From Mycolicibacterium canariasense (GTDB taxonomy: Bacteria > Actinomycetota > Actinomycetes > Mycobacteriales > Mycobacteriaceae), in NCBI RefSeq assembly GCF_002101555.1, contig NZ_LQOL01000099.1, positions 62,001 through 126,000 on the forward strand: DNA of 64,000 nt, in the 5' to 3' direction. Positions 24,543-33,483 of this stretch are shown here, one piece after another. How positions within the stretch are numbered: position 1 is the first letter of the stretch; the number at the start of each line of letters is the position of its first letter. The position numbers were made by a program, and so were the translations under genes. The notes under the pieces were generated by a model. It was not told where the DNA came from and searched no databases. It was given only the letters and a program-made list of their open reading frames with translations.

Positions 24543-25937
24543 ATGAGCCACCCCGGCGCTACGGCAACGGATCGGCATAAGGTCGTCATCATCGGGTCGG
24601 GATTCGGCGGTTTGAACGCCGCCCAGGCGCTCAAGAACGCCGATGTCGACATCAAGCTGATCGCACGTACGACGCATCACCTTTTCCAGCCGCTGCTGTA
24701 CCAGGTGGCCACCGGCATCATCTCCGAAGGCGAGATCGCCCCGCCCACCCGGCTGATCCTGCGTAAACAGCACAACGCCCAGGTTCTGCTCGGCGATGTC
24801 ACCCACGTCGACCTGGAAAGCCAGACCGTCGACTCGGTGCTGCTCGGCCACACCTACCGCACGCCGTACGACACGTTGATCCTGGCGGCCGGCGCCGGGC
24901 AGTCCTATTTCGGCAACGACCACTTCGCCGAGTGGGCACCGGGCATGAAGACCATCGACGACGCCCTGGAGCTGCGCGGCCGCATCCTGGGCTCGTTCGA
25001 GCAGGCCGAGCGGTCCAGTGATCCCGAGCGCCGCAAGAAGCTGCTCACCTTCGTCGTCGTCGGCGCCGGACCCACCGGTGTCGAGATGGCCGGCCAGATC
25101 CAGGAGCTCTCCGACCAGACCCTCAAGGGCAGCTTCCGGCACATCGATCCGACCGAGGCGCACGTCATCCTGCTCGACGCCGCGCCGGCGGTGCTGCCGC
25201 CGATGGGTGAGAAGCTCGGCCTCAAGGCCAAGGAGCGGCTGGAGAAGATGGGCGTCGAGATCCAGCTCAACGCCATGGTCACCGATGTCGACCGCAACGG
25301 CATCACGGTGAAGGACAAGGACGGCACCATCCGCCGCATCGAATCGGCGTGCAAGGTGTGGTCGGCCGGTGTCCAGGCCAGCCCACTCGGCAAGGACCTC
25401 GCGGCCCAATCGGAGACCGAGATCGACCGCGCCGGCCGGGTGATCGTCAACCCTGACCTGTCGATCCCCGGGCACCCCAACGTGTTCGTGATCGGCGACA
25501 TGGCTTTCGTCCCCGGTGTGCCGGGCATGGCGCAGGGCGCGATCCAGGGCGGCAAGTATGTCGCGGCGATCATCAAGAACGAGGACAAGGCCCGCCAGCA
25601 CGGCACCAAGCCCAAGCCGCGCGAACCGTTCAAGTACTTCGACAAGGGCTCGATGGCCACCGTCTCGAAGTGGAACGCCGTGGCCCAGATCCCGCTCGGC
25701 GAGAAGACCAAGTTCGAGTTCGGCGGGTTCTTCGCCTGGCTGGCCTGGCTCGGGCTGCACCTGATCTATTTGGTCGGTTTCAAGACCAAGGTGGCCACGC
25801 TGCTGTCCTGGGCGGTGACGTTCCTGAGCCGCCAGCGCGGCCAGCTGACCATCACCGAACAGCAGGCCTACGCCAGGACCAGGATCGAGGAGCTCCAGGA
25901 GATCGCCGCCGCCGTCGAACAGGACCGGGCGAGCTGA
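24543..25937 (+). CDS. ndh: Type II NADH dehydrogenase
   Basis: Encodes 464 aa behind AGGAG. FAD motif GSGFGGLNAAQALK at about 19-32, second nucleotide motif VVGAGPTGVEMAGQ at about 176, the quinone-site region near PNVFVIGDMAFVPG and a C-terminal membrane-binding helix (FGGFFAWLAWLGLHLIYLVG) are all present. It oxidises NADH and reduces menaquinone without pumping protons and is the main mycobacterial NADH dehydrogenase. The 19 codons open upstream of ATG 24543 are not used by the family. Confidence 0.96.
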   Translation: MSHPGATATDRHKVVIIGSGFGGLNAAQALKNADVDIKLIARTTHHLFQPLLYQVATGIISEGEIAPPTRLILRKQHNAQVLLGDVTHVDLESQTVDSVLLGHTYRTPYDTLILAAGAGQSYFGNDHFAEWAPGMKTIDDALELRGRILGSFEQAERSSDPERRKKLLTFVVVGAGPTGVEMAGQIQELSDQTLKGSFRHIDPTEAHVILLDAAPAVLPPMGEKLGLKAKERLEKMGVEIQLNAMVTDVDRNGITVKDKDGTIRRIESACKVWSAGVQASPLGKDLAAQSETEIDRAGRVIVNPDLSIPGHPNVFVIGDMAFVPGVPGMAQGAIQGGKYVAAIIKNEDKARQHGTKPKPREPFKYFDKGSMATVSKWNAVAQIPLGEKTKFEFGGFFAWLAWLGLHLIYLVGFKTKVATLLSWAVTFLSRQRGQLTITEQQAYARTRIEELQEIAAAVEQDRAS

Positions 25938-25941
25938 CTCC

Positions 25942-26568
25942 TCAGAGTCGCTCGCCCTGCCACGTCGCCAGGCAGCCACCCGCGGCGAGTTCGAGAACCA
26001 TGCCCTGGCTCTCGAAACTCGTTTGCGGGTACCGCAATTCACTGATGCAGGCGCGGGGGCTGCCGAGGTCGTCGTCGGCCACCGTCCCGCCGCCGAGCTC
26101 GACGCGGTGCCGCAGCAGCGGCGTGCCGTCGACGTCGGCGTGCAAGGCGCCCGACCAGTAGCCCTGCGACTCGCCCGTGCGGCCGATCTGGACGCTTTCC
26201 CGCACCCTGGCCCGGCCCCCGCTCCCCAACCGCAGCCGCGTGCCGGTCAGGTGGCGGGAGCCGCCGGCGACCACGGTCGGTTCGACATCGAGGTCCAGTT
26301 CGCCGTCGACCTCCAGGTCCCAGGAACTGTGCGATTCCACGGTGGTCGCCCCGGGCAGTACCACGGTGGCCGCCGCCGAACGCACCCGCAGCCGGGCCCC
26401 GGCCTCGACCACGATCCGGATGGCGATGGCATCCCCGCCCAGTGGCGTGGCGGCCGCCGAGATCAGGTGCACGGTGTCGGGTCGGGTGCGCCGGGCCGCC
26501 AGTCCCCCGCTGCATTCGATGCGCGGGCTTCGGCCGGGTGCGGCCACCAACAGGACGTCGGAACGCAC
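25942..26568 (-). CDS. ureD: Urease accessory protein UreD
   Basis: Encodes 208 aa; the sequence LISAAATPLGGDAIAIRIVVEAGARLRVRSAAATVVLPG matches the UreD/UreH beta-helical scaffold that binds apo-urease and recruits UreF and UreG for nickel insertion. It is last in the ureABCFGD operon, with 4 bases between it and ureG. Shorter than enteric UreD (about 270 aa) but normal for mycobacteria. Confidence 0.9.
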   Translation of the reverse strand: MRSDVLLVAAPGRSPRIECSGGLAARRTRPDTVHLISAAATPLGGDAIAIRIVVEAGARLRVRSAAATVVLPGATTVESHSSWDLEVDGELDLDVEPTVVAGGSRHLTGTRLRLGSGGRARVRESVQIGRTGESQGYWSGALHADVDGTPLLRHRVELGGGTVADDDLGSPRACISELRYPQTSFESQGMVLELAAGGCLATWQGERL

Positions 26569-26572
26569 GGCG

Positions 26573-27253
26573 TCAGCCCGAGACCGGCACCCGCAGCTGC
26601 TCGTGCACCCACTGCAGCACCGGCCCCGCCGTCGGATCCTCGGTCAGCGAGATGAGCACGAACGGCCGGCCGTCGCGCACCTTGGCCGAGTCGCGACGCA
26701 TGACGTCCAGGTCGGCGCCGACCAGCGGGGCCAGATCGGTCTTGTTGATCACCAACAGATCCGAGAACGTCACGCCCGGCCCACCCTTGCGCGGCACCTT
26801 GTCACCACCGGCCACGTCGACGACGAAGATCTGCACGTCGATGAGGCCGGACGAGAAGGTGGCGGTCAGGTTGTCGCCACCGGACTCCACGAGGATGAGA
26901 TCGAGAGCCGGGTTGGCCTCGATCAGATCGTCGATGGCATCGAGATTGGCGGTGATGTCGTCGCGGATGGCGGTGTGCGGGCAACCGCCGGTCTGTACCG
27001 CGGCGATCCGTTCGTCGGGCAGCACCGCGTGCCGGCGCAGGAAGTCGGCGTCCTCGGTGGTGTAGATGTCGTTGGTCAGCACGGCCAGCGACAGTTCGTC
27101 GCGAAGCTGCCGGCACAGCGCGGCGGTCAGCGCGGTCTTGCCGGAACCGACCGGTCCGCCGATGCCGATGCGCAGCGGCTCCCCCGGCCGTCGGACCCGC
27201 TTGGGCCGGTCGGTGTGGGAGTGCGGCTGGCCGTCAATGAAATGTGGTGGCAT
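26573..27253 (-). CDS. ureG: Urease accessory GTPase UreG
   Basis: Encodes 226 aa. P-loop GPVGSGKT (about 34-41), the ESGGDN motif and NKTDLAPLVGADL (GTP specificity) are present, with a short His-containing N-terminus (HFIDGQPHSHTD) that may hold nickel. UreG hydrolyses GTP to load nickel into UreC. Part of the urease operon. Confidence 0.96.
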   Translation of the reverse strand: MPPHFIDGQPHSHTDRPKRVRRPGEPLRIGIGGPVGSGKTALTAALCRQLRDELSLAVLTNDIYTTEDADFLRRHAVLPDERIAAVQTGGCPHTAIRDDITANLDAIDDLIEANPALDLILVESGGDNLTATFSSGLIDVQIFVVDVAGGDKVPRKGGPGVTFSDLLVINKTDLAPLVGADLDVMRRDSAKVRDGRPFVLISLTEDPTAGPVLQWVHEQLRVPVSG

Positions 27254-27277
27254 ATCGGTCCTTTTCAGCTCTGGAAC

Positions 27278-28002
27278 TCATGAGACAAATAGCGGCCGCT
27301 CACGTGCCGCGTGGTCCTGGGCCAGCACGTCGAGCAGCGGGTCGGACAAGTCGGCGAGTTCCTTGACCGCCGCCGCGGCGGTCTGCTCGCACAGCGGGGA
27401 GAGTTCGAAGGTCAGGGCCGCGACATCGGCGGGATCCAGCGCCAGCAGTCGCTGCGCGGCCGTCGCCGAGCCGGTCATCGTCGTGTACACCATCGACAAC
27501 GCGGTGTGCTCGGGCGCCACCGCACTGGCCAGACCGACCGCGCCGGCGGCCACCGCGAGATGGGGTTTGGCGCCCAGCGGCACCCAATCATGTTCCGGCC
27601 ACACCCGTTTGGCCAGCCTGACCAGTCCGCGCCCCTGGGCCCGCGAAGCGGCCCGGGCGGCCGGCGCCGGGGTGCGGGCATCGGTCTCGGCGTCGGCCGT
27701 CGCGACGGACAACGTGCCGGTGTGCACGGCGGCCGCCACGGATGCGGTGACCAGCCCCTGGGTGCGGATCCGGCGGCACAGAAAAGCCCGCAGGCTCGCC
27801 AGGCCGGTGACCAGCCCGGCGGTGATCGCCTCCTCCATCCCGCCGGAGTGCACGTGCCCGCCGGTCGGTAAGCGCGAATCCGCCAGGGCCAGCAGCGTTG
27901 CCAGGCCCGCTGGCGAGCGAAGCGACGGGGGCTGTATCACTGGCGAGCGAAGCGACGGGGGCTGTATCACTGGCGAGCGAAGCGACGGGGAGTCGAGATT
28001 CA

Positions 28003-28003
<1 letters not shown>
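27278..28003 (-). CDS. ureF: Urease accessory protein UreF with repeat-derived N-terminal extension
   Basis: Encodes 241 aa; mycobacterial UreF is usually about 210. The family begins at GLATLLALADSRLPTGGHVHSGG (about residue 33). The preceding residues read PSLRSPVIQP repeated three times and derive from the 30-bp repeat array at 27911-27990. The ATG overlaps the ureC stop (ATGA). UreF is the GTPase-activating partner of UreG. The extra peptide is likely an insertion after the original start and may be tolerated because the N-terminus is exposed. Confidence 0.92.
27911..27990. repeat. Dispersed repeat array B: three 30-bp units inside ureF
   Basis: TGGCGAGCGAAGCGACGGGG occurs at 27911-27930, 27941-27960 and 27971-27990, separated by two identical 10-base linkers GCTGTATCAC. 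The middle base is A in all copies. On the minus strand it encodes the SLRSP repeats of UreF. Confidence 0.95.
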
Positions 28004-29720
<1,717 letters not shown>

Positions 29721-29724
<4 letters not shown>

Positions 29725-30074
29725 TGGGGCGGGTCCAATCTGCCGGGCGGATTCAGCGACAACCCGTGGACCTCACGGGTGCCGCTCAGCGGGACCAGTG
29801 AGACCCGCTGGGCGATACCGGGTTCGAAGCGCACGGCGGTGCCCGCCGGGATGTCGAGGCGATGCCCGTGCGCGGCGGCGCGGTCGAAGTCGAGCGCGGC
29901 ATTGGCCTGCGGCAGGTGCACGTGACTACCCACCTGCACCGGACGGTCGCCGGTGTTCACCACATCCAGCACCACGCGCGGCGCACCGGCGTTGAGCGCG
30001 ATTTCGCCCTCGCCGTAGAAGATTTCGCCGGGCACGATCGGCGCGCGGTCCGCCTCCGGCTGCTGGCTGGTCAT
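29721..30074 (-). CDS. ureB: Urease beta subunit
   Basis: Encodes 117 aa with PGEIFYGEGEIALNAG near the start, the family signature VGSHVHLPQANAALDFDR and the late RFEPGIAQRVSLVPLSG. It is a structural subunit of the urease trimer. The start lies 7 bases after the ureA stop and the stop overlaps ureC. Confidence 0.96.
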
Positions 30075-30081
30075 CGGCGCC

Positions 30082-30384
30082 TCACGGGATCGGGTGGTGG
30101 ACGGTGACGAGCTTGGTGCCGTCCGGGAACGTGGCCTCGACCTGCACGTCGTGCAGCATCTCCGGAACGCCGGCCATCACCTGGTCGCGGGTCAGCACAT
30201 CGCGGCCGCTGACCATCAGCTCGGCGACCGACCGCCCGTCGCGGGCGCCCTCCAAGATGTGATCGGTGATGAGCGCGACGGCCTCGGGATGGTTGAGTTT
30301 CAACCCACGGGCCTGGCGGCGACGAGCCAGGTCCGCGGCGTAGGAGATCAGCAACCGCTCTTGTTCATGCGGCGTTAAACGCAT
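30082..30384 (-). CDS. ureA: Urease gamma subunit
   Basis: Encodes 100 aa from ATG 30384 (MRLTPHEQERLLISYAADLA), the exact usual length of UreA. The frame is open 10 codons upstream, but the family starts here. First gene of the ureABCFGD operon; a short tandem repeat lies 54 bases upstream. Confidence 0.96.
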   Translation of the reverse strand: MRLTPHEQERLLISYAADLARRRQARGLKLNHPEAVALITDHILEGARDGRSVAELMVSGRDVLTRDQVMAGVPEMLHDVQVEATFPDGTKLVTVHHPIP

Positions 30385-30437
30385 AGTGCGCGATATTGCC
30401 ACGGCCCGCTGCATTAAGCAGCACGTACGCCTGCCCG

Positions 30438-30495
30438 CTGTGTCTAACCGTCTGTGTCTAACCGTCTGTGTCTTAACCGTCTGTGTCTTAACCGT
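30438..30495. repeat. Tandem repeat duplicating the thioesterase stop region
   Basis: Four units of CTGTGTCT(T)AACCGT: 30438-30451, 30452-30465 (14 bp each), 30466-30480 and 30481-30495 (15 bp each). On the minus strand the unit reads GACGGTTAAGACACA, i.e. the last two codons plus stop of the thioesterase gene, copied towards ureA. Confidence 0.95.
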
Positions 30496-30889
30496 CGATG
30501 TTCTGCAACCGGACCTGGCCGCGCGCGACGAGGCGATCGTCCTCGTCGGTGATGGTGATCAGCCACAGCTGCTGACGGCGGCCGCGGTGGACCGGCTCGG
30601 AGACGGCCGTCACCGTGCCGCTCTTGATGGCGCGCAGGAAGTCGGTGTTGTTGTTCACGCCCACGACGGTGCCGCCGCCGTGCTCGCTGAGCCAGACGTG
30701 CCCGCACACACTGGCCAGGCTTTCCACGATGGCGCAGTACACCCCGCCGTGCACGATCCCCCAGGGCTGCAGCACCTTGTCGGTGATGGTCAGCTGGGCT
30801 CGCCCGCCGTCCGGCGTGACGTCCAGATACTTCAGTCCCAGTTCGGCATCGAAGCCCTTGCCGAGATCGGCGAGTTCAGGTGCGGTCAC
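30488..30889 (-). CDS. Hot-dog-fold thioesterase (PaaI-like, Rv1847-like)
   Basis: Encodes 133 aa from GTG 30889. VLQPWGIVHGGVYCAIVESLASVCG is the PaaI/ENTH hot-dog active-site region, and VVGVNNNTDFLRAIKSGTVTA the second strand-helix. It hydrolyses an unknown acyl-CoA. The start is uncertain, as no strong ribosome site is visible. The stop lies in a tandem repeat. Position next to urease matches Rv1847. Confidence 0.87.
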   Translation of the reverse strand: MTAPELADLGKGFDAELGLKYLDVTPDGGRAQLTITDKVLQPWGIVHGGVYCAIVESLASVCGHVWLSEHGGGTVVGVNNNTDFLRAIKSGTVTAVSEPVHRGRRQQLWLITITDEDDRLVARGQVRLQNIDG

Positions 30890-30926
30890 AGCACTGATGT
30901 TTACACGCGGGATCGACCATAAGAGC

Positions 30927-30960
30927 GGGCGGGCCCCGCGCTGTTGCGCGGGACCCGCCC
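30927..30960. terminator. Strong GC hairpin terminator
   Basis: A 15-bp stem with one mismatch (GGGCGGGCCCCGCGC at 30927-30941, TGTT loop, GCGCGGGACCCGCCC at 30946-30960). It lies 85 bases after the stop of the minus-strand iron gene (31045) and before the thioesterase gene. Confidence 0.75.
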
Positions 30961-31029
30961 TTCGAGTGGACCGGGGGTCTCTGCAGCCCTCAGGACTCCG
31001 GCTCGGTCCGTTAGCCTCGCACCTAGAGA

Positions 31030-31048
31030 GTAGGCAAGGCTTGCCTAA
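31030..31048. promoter_or_regulatory. IdeR-like iron box at the 3' end of the iron gene
   Basis: GTAGGCAAGGCTTGCCTAA fits 16 of 19 positions of the IdeR consensus TWAGGTWAGSCTWACCTWA, and 8-bp arms TAGGCAAG/CTTGCCTA flank a central G. It overlaps the stop codon of the gene at 31045-31824 and lies 141 bases upstream of the thioesterase start. Confidence 0.6.
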
Positions 31049-31824
31049 TTTAGCAAGACCTTCCCCATCGGGATCCGGCCCGTGCCGCGAACCGGCAGCC
31101 CGAATCCCACCAGTGCATCGAGGATCGCCTGGCTGCGGCGCATGCTCGTCAGCTCGCTGGAGCCGGCCAGCAGCGGCACCTGGGTGGCGGCGCCGACCAC
31201 GGCCGCCCCCACCACGTTCCACATCGCGGCAACCGACATCACGCCGTCGGTGACCTCGTGGAGCTTGGCGAACAACGGCGCCAACGCGCGATGGCTGCGA
31301 TGGGCCACCCACGTCGTCAGCGCCGCCTCACTGGGCAGCGCGACGATCCCGTCGCGAGTGGTGCGCACGGTGCCCACGCTGGCGCGGGTGGCCAGGTGCG
31401 GGTCGTCGGGCAGCGCCCGCAGTGTCGGATCCACCACACCGACCCAGTCGATGGCACCTTCGGAGTCGACGTGTACCCAGAGGTTCTCCAGGCCGGTATC
31501 CCAGGCCCGGCCCTCCAGCACGATCAGCGGCACCACCCGGCCGACCACGACGTGCGCCAGCGTGGCGGCCAATTGCTGGGCCACGGCGGCGTGACTGTCG
31601 GTCTCGGCGATCGCGATGTCGAACATGGTGCGCAGTCGGTCGGTGGTGAGCACCTCGGCCAGCGGCCACCAGCGCCTCCGGGACAGATCGCCCATCACCG
31701 CGACGCCGTACACGCGCGGACATTCGGGATACAACTCGCGAAGCCGCCGGCTCGACTCGTGTAGCGGTAGGGCCCGCCGAATCGACATCCGGGCAATCAG
31801 CGGGTCGTCGATCACGACCGTCAT
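31045..31824 (-). CDS. Probable FhuF-like iron-regulated protein
   Basis: Encodes 259 aa from ATG 31824, behind AGGAGG. It is soluble, with MFDIAIAETDSHAAVAQQLAATLAHVVVGRVVPLIVLEGRAWDTGLENLWVH in the middle and a segment MSVAAMWNVVGAAVVGAA that recalls ferric reductase FhuF or siderophore-synthetase C-terminal domains. The CCx10CxxC iron-sulfur motif of true FhuF is not there; only two Cys lie near PECPR-type sequence early on. IdeR boxes at both ends support an iron role. Family assignment is tentative. Confidence 0.6.
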   Translation of the reverse strand: MTVVIDDPLIARMSIRRALPLHESSRRLRELYPECPRVYGVAVMGDLSRRRWWPLAEVLTTDRLRTMFDIAIAETDSHAAVAQQLAATLAHVVVGRVVPLIVLEGRAWDTGLENLWVHVDSEGAIDWVGVVDPTLRALPDDPHLATRASVGTVRTTRDGIVALPSEAALTTWVAHRSHRALAPLFAKLHEVTDGVMSVAAMWNVVGAAVVGAATQVPLLAGSSELTSMRRSQAILDALVGFGLPVRGTGRIPMGKVLLN

Positions 31825-31842
31825 CCGCACCTCCTCGATCAG

Positions 31843-31861
31843 TTAGGTTAGCCTTACTATA
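31843..31861 (-). promoter_or_regulatory. IdeR iron box upstream of FhuF-like gene
   Basis: TTAGGTTAGCCTTACTATA fits 17 of 19 positions of TWAGGTWAGSCTWACCTWA, placed 18 bases upstream of the minus-strand start at 31824. This predicts iron-dependent repression of the gene. Confidence 0.75.
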
Positions 31862-31888
31862 GTCACGGTGGCCACGGCGGCCAAAACC

Positions 31889-31904
31889 TGTGACTCGACT
31901 CACA
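31889..31904. promoter_or_regulatory. CRP (cAMP receptor protein) site
   Basis: TGTGACTCGACTCACA matches the mycobacterial CRP consensus TGTGA-N6-TCACA exactly, flanked by C and G that extend the dyad by one pair. It lies in the divergent region between the iron gene (31824) and blaI (32039). Confidence 0.75.
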
Positions 31905-32038
31905 GACAACCCAGAAAGGCACGTTGACCGGGAACGAAGGGCACGCACTCGCACGTTGGACCGGTCACGGAAACTCGATACGACGCACGGTAGTAAGCGC
32001 GTGTAGGCTTCATTTATTGCTCAGGAGATGAACGGGAT

Positions 32039-32455
32039 ATGGCCAAGTTGACGCGGCTCGGGGAACTCGAGCGTGAGGTGATGGATCACCTCTGGACCTC
32101 GTCCGAGCCGCAGACGGTGCGGCAGGTACACGAGGCGTTGGCAGCACGCCGAGACCTCGCCTACACGACGATCATGACGGTGCTGCAGCGGCTCGCGAAG
32201 AAGAATCTGGTGGTCCAGCACCGCGACGACCGGGCACACCGCTATGCCCCCACCCACGGCCGCGACGAGCTGGTGGCCGGCCTCATGGTCGACGCCCTGG
32301 ATCAGGCCGCCGACTCCGGAAGTCGGGAGGCCGCGCTGGTGCACTTCGTCGAGCGCGTCGGCGCCGACGAGGCCGCCGCGCTGCGCCGCGCGCTGGCCGA
32401 GTTGGAGGCCAAGCACCAGATCGCGCCGCCCGCTGGTAATTCGGCCACCAGCTGA
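32039..32455 (+). CDS. blaI: BlaI-family winged-helix repressor
   Basis: Encodes 138 aa: LGELEREVMDHLWTSSEPQTVRQVHEAL, then YTTIMTVLQRLAKKNLV is the BlaI/MecI winged helix, and a helical dimerisation tail follows. In M. tuberculosis BlaI represses beta-lactamase, its own operon and ATP-synthase genes and is relieved by the BlaR-like protease next to it. AGGAG lies about 12 bases upstream. Followed at 14 bases by the M56 peptidase gene. Confidence 0.93.
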   Translation: MAKLTRLGELEREVMDHLWTSSEPQTVRQVHEALAARRDLAYTTIMTVLQRLAKKNLVVQHRDDRAHRYAPTHGRDELVAGLMVDALDQAADSGSREAALVHFVERVGADEAAALRRALAELEAKHQIAPPAGNSATS

Positions 32456-32469
32456 GGGACACTAGCGGC

Positions 32470-33417
32470 GTGTCCGCGCTGGCCTTCTCCATCGTCGCGT
32501 TACTGCTCGTCGGCCCCGTGCCGGCGCTGCTCGCGCGCGCGACGTGGCCCCAGCGCGCCCCCCGCGCCGCCATCGTGCTCTGGCAGGCCATCGCGTTGGC
32601 CGCGGTGTTGTCGGCCTTCTCCGCCGGGATCGCCATCGCCAGCAGGTTGCTGGTGCCGGGCCCGGACGGCAAACCCACCGCCACCCTGACCAGCGAGATC
32701 GGCGTGCTGGGCTGGCCCTTGTGGCTGCTCTATGTCTGCGTGTTCGCCGTGACCCTGATGATCGGCGGCCGGCTCATCGTGTCGGTGCTGGCGGTGGCCG
32801 TGGCCACCCGGCGCCGGCGCGCCCACCACCGCATGCTGGTCGACCTGCTGGGCATGTCCCGCGACGAGGTGCCCGCCCCGGCGCGGCGCCGCAGCGGCCT
32901 GCGGGTGCTCGACATCGCCCAGCCGATGGCGTATTGCCTGCCGGGCGTGCGCAGCCGCGTCGTCGTCAGCGAGGGCACCCTGACCACCCTCTCGGCCGCC
33001 GAGATCGAGGCCATCCTCAGCCACGAACGCGCCCACCTGCGCGCCCGCCACGACCTGGTGCTGGAGATGTTCACCGCGGTGCACGCCGCCTTCCCGCGGT
33101 TCGTCCGCAGCGGCAACGCCCTGGACGCGGTCCGGCTGCTCATCGAGCTGCTCGCCGACGACGCCGCCGTCCGCGTCACCGGCCCCACTCCCCTGGCCCG
33201 CGCCCTGGTGGCGTGCGCGGCCGGCCGTCCCCCGTCGGGTGCGCTGGCCGCCGGCGGCCCGACCACGGTGCTGCGGGTTCGGCGCCTCGGCGGCGAGGGC
33301 AATAGTCTGGTCCTCGCGGTGGGCGCATACCTCACGGCCGCAGCCATCCTGGTGCTGCCCACACTCGCGTTGGCCATCCCTTGGCTCACCGAGTTGCACC
33401 GGTTGTTCGCCAACTAG
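32470..33417 (+). CDS. BlaR1-like M56-family membrane metallopeptidase
   Basis: Encodes 315 aa with four membrane helices and the zinc motif HERAH (ILSHERAHLRARHDL, about residue 187). The C-terminal penicillin-binding sensor domain of BlaR1 is absent, as in the mycobacterial Rv1845c. It probably cleaves BlaI in response to an envelope signal. Starts at GTG 32470, 14 bases after blaI. Confidence 0.9.
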   Translation: MSALAFSIVALLLVGPVPALLARATWPQRAPRAAIVLWQAIALAAVLSAFSAGIAIASRLLVPGPDGKPTATLTSEIGVLGWPLWLLYVCVFAVTLMIGGRLIVSVLAVAVATRRRRAHHRMLVDLLGMSRDEVPAPARRRSGLRVLDIAQPMAYCLPGVRSRVVVSEGTLTTLSAAEIEAILSHERAHLRARHDLVLEMFTAVHAAFPRFVRSGNALDAVRLLIELLADDAAVRVTGPTPLARALVACAAGRPPSGALAAGGPTTVLRVRRLGGEGNSLVLAVGAYLTAAAILVLPTLALAIPWLTELHRLFAN

Positions 33418-33483
33418 GCATGAAATCTCGCACGCACGGCGCTGTACAAGGCGACCGACAACAAAACAACGAAAGGCGTCTGC

